The notes under the pieces were generated by a model. The model worked only from the letters and a program-made list of their open reading frames with translations. It made no database searches and had not been told where the DNA came from. This document shows positions 13,601 to 25,600 of a stretch of 64,000 bases of DNA, piece by piece. Each line of letters begins with the position of its first letter. Within the stretch, counting starts at the first letter, position 1. The stretch covers positions 34,807,068 to 34,871,067 of the forward strand of contig CM055319.2 of assembly GCA_029255685.2 (NCBI GenBank). Reading direction: 5' to 3'. Position numbers and translations under genes: made by a program. This stretch comes from Silene conica (taxonomy: Eukaryota > Streptophyta > Magnoliopsida > Caryophyllales > Caryophyllaceae).

Positions 13601-16600
13601 AGACCTTTTCCTTTTTCACAATATAAAAGTTCCATCAACTGCCTGCTTTGCACCTTTGCAACTATCACAGCATCTCGACCCACGCCAGCATCGTACTATA
13701 CTCAATGATTTACACACGCTATCGGAATAAGATTGCTATGTGTACTATGAAACTATGAAGAACACTATTGAGTCAATGGCAATATGTTTCAAAGAATTAC
13801 CATTCATGCTCAATCTCAAATGAGGCAATGATTGAACATCTTCAGAATTTGAATTGCTGAATCTTACATTTACTGTAGCAACAGCCAAATGCCTTGTAGA
13901 TCTCAAGTCAATCACTCAAGAAGAATAGCCTTTCAAAATTGAATAAATAAAGGTGCGACATATCTGCAACATCCATCTAGTATCTAACCCATCACTGCTT
14001 GATTCCCCTAAGTAAATGCCTCTTAAACGGGAGATTGGGACAGCAGTAACTCGTAAAGATAGGGAAGGATAACATAGACAGGGAACAGCATGACAATAGA
14101 GCATAAATTTTACTGTAAATAATTTTACTTTCTCGAAAGTTGGACCTTAAAACATTTCCCCTTGACATAAATGTTCCCAATGTACCTAAAGCATGGTATG
14201 GAGGTATTCTTATACTCCCTCCCATTTTATATTTTCTTCCCACTTTCTTCTTTTGGCAAATTTTTTCTTTTCTTTTCTTTCCTTTTATCCCCTAAAATTT
14301 ACCCAACCTATTATTACCCTGCCTCCACCCTGTACCTTTTCTATCAGTCACTTCCCAAACCACCAACCACCATCCCTGACAAACCCCAGCCACATTTTGT
14401 GACCACTGTCAATCACCTTCTCTTTCTAGGTTGCCAACCACCACCATCGCTGTCCACTCTAGCCTCCACCAATTCCATTTCAGATTTACATATGGTGTCG
14501 GCTGGCCAGTGTTGGGTTTGCCAGCTGGTAAATTCGTAGGTGGTGGGTGGTTCGTAGGGTGGTGGCTGGGTTGTGAGTGATGGGATCATTATCGGAGCGG
14601 TGTCCGAGGGTGGGACGTGATGTCTCACGGGTGGTGGGAGTGTTTTTGATGTGGTTGAGGTGGTAGGGGTAAGGAGAGTGTGTAGCATCGCAGTGGTCTG
14701 GGTGGGGGTTGAATGGGTGGTGTCCGCACATAAAAATCCCTGGAGCGGAGACGGAGATGGGATTTAGCAGTGTGTAGCATCATTCACATTAGAGAAGAAT
14801 GAGTTTGGCCTTTGGTTAGAGGGAGGATGTAGGAAGGGGTAGTTTGGTCAATTGTCCAAATTCCTTAAAATGGTTGAAAAGTCAAATGGGAAATAAAATG
14901 GAAAGGAGTATGTTGTATTCGTCTAATTTCGGCTCTCATAAACATTGTACTGATATGTATCTATCACATCGGTCAAATAGCCCGTTTTGGCCACCGATCT
15001 GCTATTTTAAAAACCCTTTACATAACAGAATCGATCACAGCAAGCTGAAAATCTTTGATATAACGCATCATATTTTCACATGTCCTTGCTTCATGACCAT
15101 CTTCAAATCGTAGGAAGAGCATTATACCATAGCAGCCCCAACATGATGGCCTCACATTAAACCTGTCAAACAAGTTGTCATTCTGGTTTGGTTTGAGCCA
15201 ATTTAGTTTTGGGCGGCTTCAAGGTTAGAATAGGGGTCACGAACATTACCCCTTTACCAATTTAAATTATAAAACTCTATTTTATAAGAATCATTTCAAA
15301 TCTAATATTCGTCCCATTTTTATTGTCCCCCTTTCCATTTTAAGAGGATTTAAGGGAAAGTGGTGTGAACTACCACTTTACCCCTTAAATTAAAGTAGAG
15401 TTGAGATATTAATTTTATGGTGTTATGGGGGTAGTTAGTTATCTAGGGGAAATATTGGATAATTGAAGTTTTTCCTTACTAAATTTAGAAAGGGGACAAT
15501 AATTTTGAGATAAAATTTGAAGGGAAAGGAGACAATAAAAGTGAGACAGAGAGAGTGTTATTTTTTTTATTGAACTACTCCTTCCTAATCTTCGGAAGGT
15601 TTCACTTTTTTGAATGGGCCAAATTTAAGCAAAAGTAAAATGTTCAATATTAACCCCACATTTATTTTCTTTCCTCACCATCCCTCTTCTCCTGCACACC
15701 TATCAAATGATCAGCCACAACTCAACCACCACACCTGCCCGACCCTAACCGACAAGAACATAGCCCAGAACCACAGTCTTTCACCCATGACCCACACCAG
15801 CCCACCGGAACCTAGTCCAAAAGCCACTCTACTCCACCACCATGAAGTTCATTTCATCACTGCCTTTCACACAACCATCATCCCCTTCAGAAAGATCCAG
15901 ATTTGTGGAAAAGGTGTTGCAAAATACTTTTATGGTGGTGGGTCGAATTGTCAATGATAGCGGTGGCGTCAAGGTTGTGTCAGCGGTGAGTAGTGGTAGT
16001 TGGTGGCAGGGTTTGGTGGTATGGATACACACTAGCCGATAATGATGTTAGCGGGTCAGTGTGTCAATTGGGTAAGAAAAGAGGTGAGGTCGAGACAGCC
16101 GAGTGGGTACGGCAATTAGCGGACATGATCCCAGTGGTGGGCGGTCAGTGGCGGAGGTTGGTGGTGGTGTGAGTGGGGTTTGATAGTTAGGGGATCCCGG
16201 TGTGTGCGTTGTGGTTTGGTGGGTTATGGGTGGGTGCAGGTCTGGTATGGTTTTATAGAGATGGGGTCAGTCATCAGTGATGTCAATTTCACTAAATTAG
16301 ATTCCTAAAATGGAAAGTAGAAGCTTTCAGTGAATCCACCCTAAAAGGAAATGTGGAACCTTCTTGAGAATAGGAGGGATTACTTATTTATCGTTCTTAA
16401 GCTGAAACAATTACGAGTAAATTAGCTTAGTAAACACTTGACATCTAAAACTATACAATAACGAGATTTTATTTATATTCATATTCACAACCCAGAAGTC
16501 TTAATTTGATATTATAAGGTAATCACAAACATCAGATTAAATATTGATTATTGTTTGCTTCAAATATATGCTCCAAATGACATCCTGTGAATTTATCTAG

Positions 16601-19600
16601 GTAGCGGGTTGAGTTGGGTCAGGTTCTTCCCAAATTTGTGGGGTGCCTCAGGTTCTGGTTCATGACTCTTAATAAGGTGCGCATCTCAAGCGAACATTAC
16701 GTCTATCTTATCGTATAAATTCTGGTTTACATCATCACAATTAGCTACAGTATTCACGTAAAAAAGAAATATTACCATGTATCTGAATAGCTCCAGACTA
16801 TGGCGAGACAAGAGGGTCAAATGTAGGCAACCTAACCCATGAGTTGGCAACACAGAGTTTTGCCAATGAAGCAATGAACCAAAAGACCAAGATGAAAATT
16901 GCGTCAAAAAATTGCATAGATCTACTTTCATCATAATATTAGAAGCGGGAATAGTTACTATTTTCCCTTCATTGGTAATATGTCGTACAATTCAACAATG
17001 TCTTAATTTATACCTGAAATCTGCATGAACGAGGGCTAGACTTTTTGTCAACTGAAGTATAAGAAACACCATATTCCTGTAAATATAAATGAATAGTGAA
17101 TAAAGTTAGAGCTCCACATGATGATGATGCACGAAAAATTTGCCATTTATGGTATGTGATTGTACGCCTATAGGACAATAGACAAATGATGCTGAACAGC
17201 ATGCACAATGACACTGAATAGCAAACAGAACATAATATTGTTTCACATAAGGCTTGGTCTGGTGCAGATGTCAACTATGTTAGTTGATAAACCCATGCGA
17301 GGTGATGCTCATATCTGGATGTGCTCATAGAACTTATCCTACTAGTCTACTACCACTATTTGGATCGTCAAATTGTGCTGTATATCTCCCATCAGGAACC
17401 TGTACCCATATTACTAGCCTCAAATGCATTTTGTAGAAGACAATCTTGACAGATGCACTTTAAGGCCATCATCGACCTCCCAACTTTCTGTCTTGAACAT
17501 CCAGGATATGATGGAAAAGAAAGAAAAAAACATGCAGATGCTGCTACAACCTTGAGTTTTTGTAAGTAAAAATCCAGCTCACTAGTAAATCCACCCCTGA
17601 GCGAGTTACTTCCGGATGAAAATAGCTGTTCTTCACCAGGGCTCTCACCGACCAAAGCTTGCTGGAAAACAAAAGCCAAGAATAATATTATATATCAACA
17701 ACATATATCCAGTCTGTAAAAAATCAAAAAGTAAGTAATGAGATTAGCCCACAATATATTTCGAACACTTAAATATTGTTTTTTTGCTATCTCTTACAGG
17801 TAAAGAAGCTCCCTTTCTAAGTTCTTCTACTCGGAACTACAAATTAAACGCTAGAGTGCAAACCCATCACACGGTCATTGATCTATTAGGATAACAAAGA
17901 GCTATGGCCAGAAGCCAAAAGCTATCTTTATATGTGATTAACTTAGCTTTTACTTTTTCAGCAGCCATTACACTGTGTTAGTGTCTCGTCTATTTCTTGA
18001 CGAGTGACACCCCTACGCTTAAAACACCTAGAAACACTGCCCAGATCATCAAACTACTTTTATTCAAATAAAAAAGAAGGGTGGCCAATGAATTGGCCCA
18101 TCTTGCTTGATTCCATCACCATCCAAAACCAAAGAATAAGTCATTACGTCCAGTTCCATTGGAAATGACCATCCTTATTCTTCATCTCAAAAAGACAATT
18201 ATGTCCACAGAAAGAAACCGAAAGACGTGAAATAGATTAGCCGTAAATTGATTTACGGATCCTTTAATAAGTAAAAAAGTGTTTTCTCAAACTGGAGTAT
18301 AGTAGAGGTTTCTCAAGTCTCAGCAAAACAAAGATGGGACCAAAACAATATTTCCGCATATATAGGCCAATCTCTTTGCTTTTAGCTATGTTACTCTGAT
18401 ACTTAACTTAACCAGCGTATCCGCGTCCGATACAGGTCTTGCACGGACACGAAACGTGTCGGATACACCAATTTCAGACACAACACCGACACTCCACAGA
18501 TGTCACCTGATTTGATTTTAGTGGTATACTGGTGTCAAAGAAGAGTGGGATGAGAAAAAAGGTAAAAGGAGAATGACATAATGATAATAACCCAAAAGGG
18601 TTTTTTATTCTTTTTAACAATTGGCATTTAATAATTCAACTTTGTGTTCCTTTTCTTCAGTTTCAAAAAACATCCAAAAGACGTGTAGTATCCATGCCTG
18701 CAAAATTGGTCACACACTCGTTTGACCAAGTTCCCGTATCATCATTTTCAAACTTCACACTCCAACACGTGGCAAACACGACACTTTCTCTGCCAAGCCG
18801 GAGTAACATAGGCTTTTAGAAGTAGTTGGGAAATCAACACACATTGTGCTCTAAACAAGCAGTACAAGACTATAAGGTACAATATTTGTTTCTATTCATT
18901 GTTCTTCATACATCAGACCATCTCAGAGAGAGAGTAAAAGTGGTGACCTGGCGTACCAGTTACCACTCTACAACAGCAACAGCTGATCAAGTTATACATA
19001 AGTTACTATAAAAAAAAAAGCAAGCACCAAACTAACCAGTAAGAGCTTTTTGTGCTGTTTCCGCTGAGGAAGAATTCCAAGTGCATCTAGCATTGACTCT
19101 TCCAGTTCTAAGATGAGAGAGAACTAGTGAGAAAAAACACATCATACAGTATAAAGCCCTTTTCTAGGAAAATGTTACCTTTGGTTTGCAACAAAGTAGC
19201 CATTAAACTTAGAGATCCCAAGGCTTGTATATCACTTCCAATATTAAGATAAGATAGTACAACCTCCCTACGCAGCACAAATTTCAACATAGAATTCATT
19301 AGGTCTCAGTTGAATCACACCGTAAAACAAGTTACAATATTAAAAGCAATATCCCCAGCCCTATTAAAGCCAATGGAAATTATGAGGACGGATAGTTGTA
19401 ACAGTAAACATCTTATGAAATCACTTCGCTTTCTTTCCTCTAATGGAATGTTTTCTTGTGACACTTTACCAAACTACCCTAATCAGCTTATCAAAATTAC
19501 AACATTATTAACTCGCCCAAATTAAAACACACCCCACTTTACCAAACTACCCTAATCAGCTTATCATCTCAGCCTAACCTTACGCCACATCTTCCACCAA

Positions 19601-22600
19601 CCCTCCACTACCTCCTCCCTTCTTCATACCCTATCACCACTAGCCCCAACATCGTCTCTGTGCAGATTGCCTGCCTCTTGTAGCCAACATCTCCATCGCG
19701 TCAACCCAGCCGTCTCTACTCTAGCAAAACCATAAGACTCCCATTGTCATCGTCAACCACCTTCGCGAGAAATAAAATGCTAAAGTAAACCATAAGACTC
19801 CCATTGTCGTCGTCAACCACCACTATAAGAATCCCATTGTCGTCGTCGACCACCACCATAAGACTCCCATTGTCGTCGCCAACCACCTTCGCGAGAAATA
19901 AAATGATAAAGTAAACCATAAGACTTCCATTGTCATCTTCAACCACCACCATAAGGCTCCGGTGCTCCATAATAGACAAGAATTTAAGGTAAAAAAAAAA
20001 AAAAAAAAAAAAACTTGAAAAGGCATAGGAGTATATTAGAAAAAGTTATAACCATAATGGTGAAAATAAAACAATGAAGTAAACCAAATTTTTACTTCAT
20101 AAAAGTAAACATGCAAAATAAGGATAGAAATAAAAAGTTGAAAGAGTAGAATAAAAATAAAAAAAAGAAATATAATAACAAAGACATGTAAGATATCAAG
20201 CTTCATCGTTCACCCGTATCATTTCTCTCCATAATGTTCTGTCCATCGCCATCCCAGGGAAAGAGAAAAACACATCTATAATGTGCACCCGTATCATTAT
20301 CTTCTACACAGTACAATTTTTAATTTATACTCGTAATAAAACACCTCAGAGCATAACATTCACCCGTATCCAAGGTTATCCAGTAACAAATCGATTCATC
20401 ATGTTCTGACTCGAACTTTAAGTTATATGTGGCTTCTGAATAAGGAGAAAACTAGAAAACCAGTGTCAGCTGAGGAAAGAGAAAGATAAAATGTTCAGCA
20501 TATAGATCAAGCCTAGGGGAAGTAATAAAATCACTGCATAGATTTCGCAAACTTCTGGGTGCTACTGGACACGTGAATAATCAAGCTAATCCCCTTGTTG
20601 AGCGATTCTACTAGCACACACTTCCTCTTCACTCCAATAAGCCTTGAAGGTTCTAAAGAACTACTTTGAAAAACGCATTGTACTGCTATAGAGGAACAAA
20701 ATATTGACATTGTGTATGAAGCTACAATTGATGCAATGTTCTACCAGAAGATGCCTAATACCGTGATACGTTAATACCCCGGGTAACGCAATCAGAAAAC
20801 ATGTATCGTCTTTCACAAGCTCCAATCCCCAATAGGCAATATGGATGCTTTCATAAAACTTGAATCGTCTTTCACAAGCTCCAATCCCCGATAGGCAATA
20901 TGGATGCTTTCATCTGATAGTCAAGAGACATGACTCTGACAAAGCAGATCAATAGAGTCAAGGAGCTACAAAAGACTGCAAAGATGCCTGCTGGAGTACA
21001 CATGAAATGAGCTAGGGCCTAAGGGTGATGGCATTCCGCCGACTACAGTGCTTAAAATTTTCCACAGTGGGACTGTTACTCTTGGTAGCAAGGAATACGG
21101 AAGCACTCAACTGAGCTTAGTGCATCGAACAGATAACCACTACATGCGTCAAAAGTTTATTATAGAAGAAAAGGCTAATAAGCATTATGGAGTGAGAATA
21201 TTAAAAATCAAATGCTAATTTGTGAGAGGCTGAGAGCTAAAATCTCAACAAAGGCTTATGGCATTTCCTTGGTCATTAATGATATGCTGTTAGACTACAA
21301 CTAAGGTTATCTTTCTGTTTATTTGACCCCTTGACTGTACATTCTTAGCTAATATTAGTACACTTTTATCAAAACAAAAACCAGATAAAAATCAAGATCA
21401 TGGAATCCTAATATCAGAAAATTGTTTCTGCAATTTAGATCAATAGGCCTGTTCAGATTGTTCAACTATTAGTTCGGTTCACTTTTGCTGAGGAGGAAAT
21501 AAGCAAGATTCAAAGGCTGACAACTCTCAACGGACTGAGTAAAAAACAAAGACTAAACAAGATCGACATTCACGTAAAAATAAAACAGTATGCTCATTAG
21601 CACATTACTCATCCTATCAAAGATAAGCAAAGAGCGAAATTGGCAAGGGACACATGCAGCGGGTTGCAGAATAAAAGAAATAAATCAAAATTTGTGCATT
21701 TGTAATATAATAATAGCAATATATAAATAATTAAAATACCTTAGAGACAGTTGTACATCATTGGAACTATCTTGCAAGCTGGTATTGTCAGGAATGAAAA
21801 CTTCCAAATTTCTTCCACCTTCTAAAGTAGCACCATTTTGCTCAGATGATGTATGCTGAACTTTGTAAAAGGTCAAATCGCCATTCGATTTAGTGCCATG
21901 AATAGACAAAAAGACGTCACGCGTACAAAACAGAGATGCACAAACTGTATTCGCCAAATCTTTGATTTTGACTATCCTCAATATGCAACAAAGTAAATAT
22001 AATGATGAGATTGCTCCAACCGGCATATCCTGGATAGAAAAGCTACAGTAGGTAAATAAAAACAAGATTACTTCATAAGTAAAGACATGTAATAGCAACA
22101 AAAGACCAAGTCATTGAACATTAGACCTAAAATTGTCTCAACCCTAAGTGTGGTTGCACAAACAGATGAATGCCAATCAACATAAACAACACCTCTTCGA
22201 TTGAAACGTATCATCGAAATTTTGATGATATTTTGCCCTACGTATAAGACTCTCAAAGTTTGCTTTTTGAAGTTGACATATAGTCAGGTGATCCACTCTC
22301 ACCAAAACTTGATTTTTCCTCCTTTAATAGCTAAGATTACTGATTGAGAGCTCAAGAACTGAAGCATTAAACACTTGTTTTGTGTGCAGGCATCACCTAC
22401 TTATTTCCTTTCTTACATGGGTGTCATCCACCTTTAACGGCATATTGACTATTAGAATAACAGCACTGCCCCAATGCCTCGAGGTCTCCCACAGGTGACG
22501 AGGCAACAGGGTCAGATGTTCACACCCTTACCCCCTGTGTTACAAACAGGGGGAGGGATGACCAACAATGACTTTTGTGTCAAGATTCACATTAATTGAC

Positions 22601-25600
22601 ACACCTATACAATAAAAACATGAGCGTCCATTTAAGTGAGCAACTCTGCTTTATTCCATCACAATGCATACCCTAATAACACCGACTATTACTAATCAAA
22701 AAAATATTAAACAAACAAAAACTCTTTACTAAAAAGCAAATGGTGAATTGTTGAACTACTTTTATAAAAATCAACAGCAAGCGCGAATTACAAAATTTTA
22801 AAAAAAAAAGTTGACACAGCAACAAATAATTACATCCTTTTTATAAGTTAGAGATACAACCAGGAAACCGGCAAAGAAAGAGCTGTCAATCTGACGTCAA
22901 ACCTACAAGAGAAATATTTCCAAACTTACAGCGTCAATTGTCAGAGAAGGCAGCAACAGAGGCAATATCAAAAGCTGCAACAAATTGTCTGTTATCAAAC
23001 TATCAACATCTGGGATCCCCGCTGAGATAACATCACTAAAATAGTACAAATTGTCTTCGATTTCATCCATGGAAGCAATTATACTGGAAGACGTTTCTTG
23101 ACTATGTTCCCTATTCTCATATATAAGAAAATATGCTCAGTAAATAAGAAAGTAAATATCAACTTACGTTGATCCAGCAAAATATAATTAGTAACTCACT
23201 TTGAAGCACTGAAGACCAAGTCATTTAACATGACACACTGCTTCTTAAAGAAGGAAACAAGGCCAACAAAGTACTCGCCAAGAGGTCCGCTGGTAACATA
23301 TCTATTTACACTCTCATCTCCAACTAGATACAAAAGAACAAAAAATATTTACAAAAAAAGGCATTAAAATGAATAAAAAAAATCTATCTAAAACTCAGTG
23401 CATAATATAAGAAAAAACTGACCATGGTAAACATTGAGAGTTAGTGCACGTACAGCAATACGTATCATGCTCTCTTCATGTGAAGCAAACCGGATAGCTT
23501 CATCATATAAAGGAAAGCATACAACCTCATCCTACATCAACAATTGAGAAAGTGAACTATATTGATTAATACAGGCAGGAAATACCATACAGAAACGAAA
23601 GACAAAGTCCAATTAAACTTTTTTGTCCTAATTTTTTGACAACTTAGTCACAACATAAACTTGCATTACTTTTTTTTGACAAGTGCACAAACTTGCATTG
23701 TTTACATCATCATAAGAGCAATTCAAGACAAGAATGGGGAGATTTGAGAACAGTAGAAGCAAAAAGCTATTGCAAATTCTATTTATTATATGTACAAAAC
23801 TACATATACCTAATACAACAGTTCATCCTTTCATAACCCCCTGTCTTTTTCACTGTAAAATATTTCACGAGTTGAACTGGAATAATGGAAACAAAAGTTA
23901 CGGTAGCAGGTACGGGTAAAGAGTTCTAGTTAAAATGAGAAGCTAAATCTCTGGTACAGCATAGTTCCAATAACCACCAAGCTTCCTATCTGTCCACTTT
24001 TTCATTAAACTTGACACATTTCAATGCTGATTTGTATTCGTGAAAGGGTCCTTAACATCAGCCATGACTCCGACAAATTATTTTCTCCTTAAAAACTTTT
24101 GCTAAAAGTCTAGCATGTCACTGTCCAAACTTTGGTGGACATCTGAGCATATATGAGCTGGCAATTCATTCAAACTGATAAACAACTGAATACAACCTCC
24201 ATTTCAATAAATTCAATTCAACTTTTCAATGAGTAGAGAAAACAAAAAGTAAAATGAGGCTCATTCATTATAATAGAGGGAGTAATACGCATCACTATTA
24301 CACAGATGAAGCAAAAAGAATCAACAGCCAGAAAAATAGCAATACTAGTTTGGTCCTGCGTACAATTGATCTGAACTGACTGCAGTTTTCTTTTTCAATT
24401 ATGGCAGTTTGTACATTGCGAATCCTAGTACCTACGTAGGCTACGTTGTATCATCATTACACAGAAAAGAATGTAGAAGTTTGGTAAGCATATTCATGTA
24501 CAATTAAAATTCAGCCTAAGCGGGAAGAAACACAAAGAGAGATTCAAAATTTGACTGGAAAGGAGATTTCAAACCAATCAGAGCATGGTCGAACTTACAT
24601 CCTGAGTTTTGACGAGCAAGGATATTGTGCCCTTGTTCAGATGCCCACTTATAGCTCTTGAGTAATCAAATCCAAAACAAATAAAAAATCATCAAAACTT
24701 ACAGTTGTACCAAGCATATTGGTAGAAAGAGAGAAGGCCATTAATATAGAATCAACATAATGCATATGAAAACAAACCTCAAGAAAGAGATATAATATGA
24801 TAATAGCTCTTCATTACGGAAGTCAAATGAATAAGTTATGAGGTAGTTAATGTGCTCATTACTGAAAAGATAATCTGCAAATATCAAAAAGATTCACAGT
24901 CAATTAATAGAAGGAAAAAATACTTTGCAACTTGGCTCATTAAACAATGTTAGGGAAAACTTACATATAGCGTGCTCATGTTTTATGTTTTGTATCATGA
25001 TGCTCATGGTCTGAAGTAACTGTAGCGAAACCATGATAGTTCTACTGGTCTTCAAAATACGTACGAACTCCCCCAGGACTTGCTTCTCCATAAAAAAACT
25101 GCAGGTTATCAAAAAAACATCAGGATCCAAAAGATTATATAGAAAACCAGCAACTCCCATGAATCGCCCAATAGTAATCTGTCCATTTTAATAAGTTAAT
25201 CCCGATGTGATATTTTGTGAGGAGAAATTTTAAATGGGCCAAATTCACATAAATGGAGTCTACAGAAGGACTATTAAATTCAATGCTTTTTTGGTGTTGT
25301 GTTCACGAAGAGCCACAATTACTTTGTTGTCGGTACACTTCCAACAAGATCCAATCACTGGTCAAGTCTCTGCAGGGTTTAACACTACACAGACACACAC
25401 TTGTATCTTCCCACTTCTCACAATCTCCCTCGCATATTTTCAAAAGTGCAAAGATAAGATTGGAGTGGAGTACAAAGATAAAACTTCAGAGTTTGTTTTT
25501 TCTCTTATGGATGTGTTTTTCTCTTTCCCACTTCTCATAATGTCCCTTCTCAGACCTCACACAAAAAAATGATATGTGTTTGAACATTAAAGTCCCTCGT

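Noticed and set aside
19716..20026. ORFs of 87 and 67 residues rich in Asp/Val or Trp/Thr
   Set aside because: They read through the short tandem repeat array in intron 10.
24900..25160. A separate 86-residue minus-strand gene
   Set aside because: It is exon 4 of the TT9-like gene plus intron read-through at both ends.
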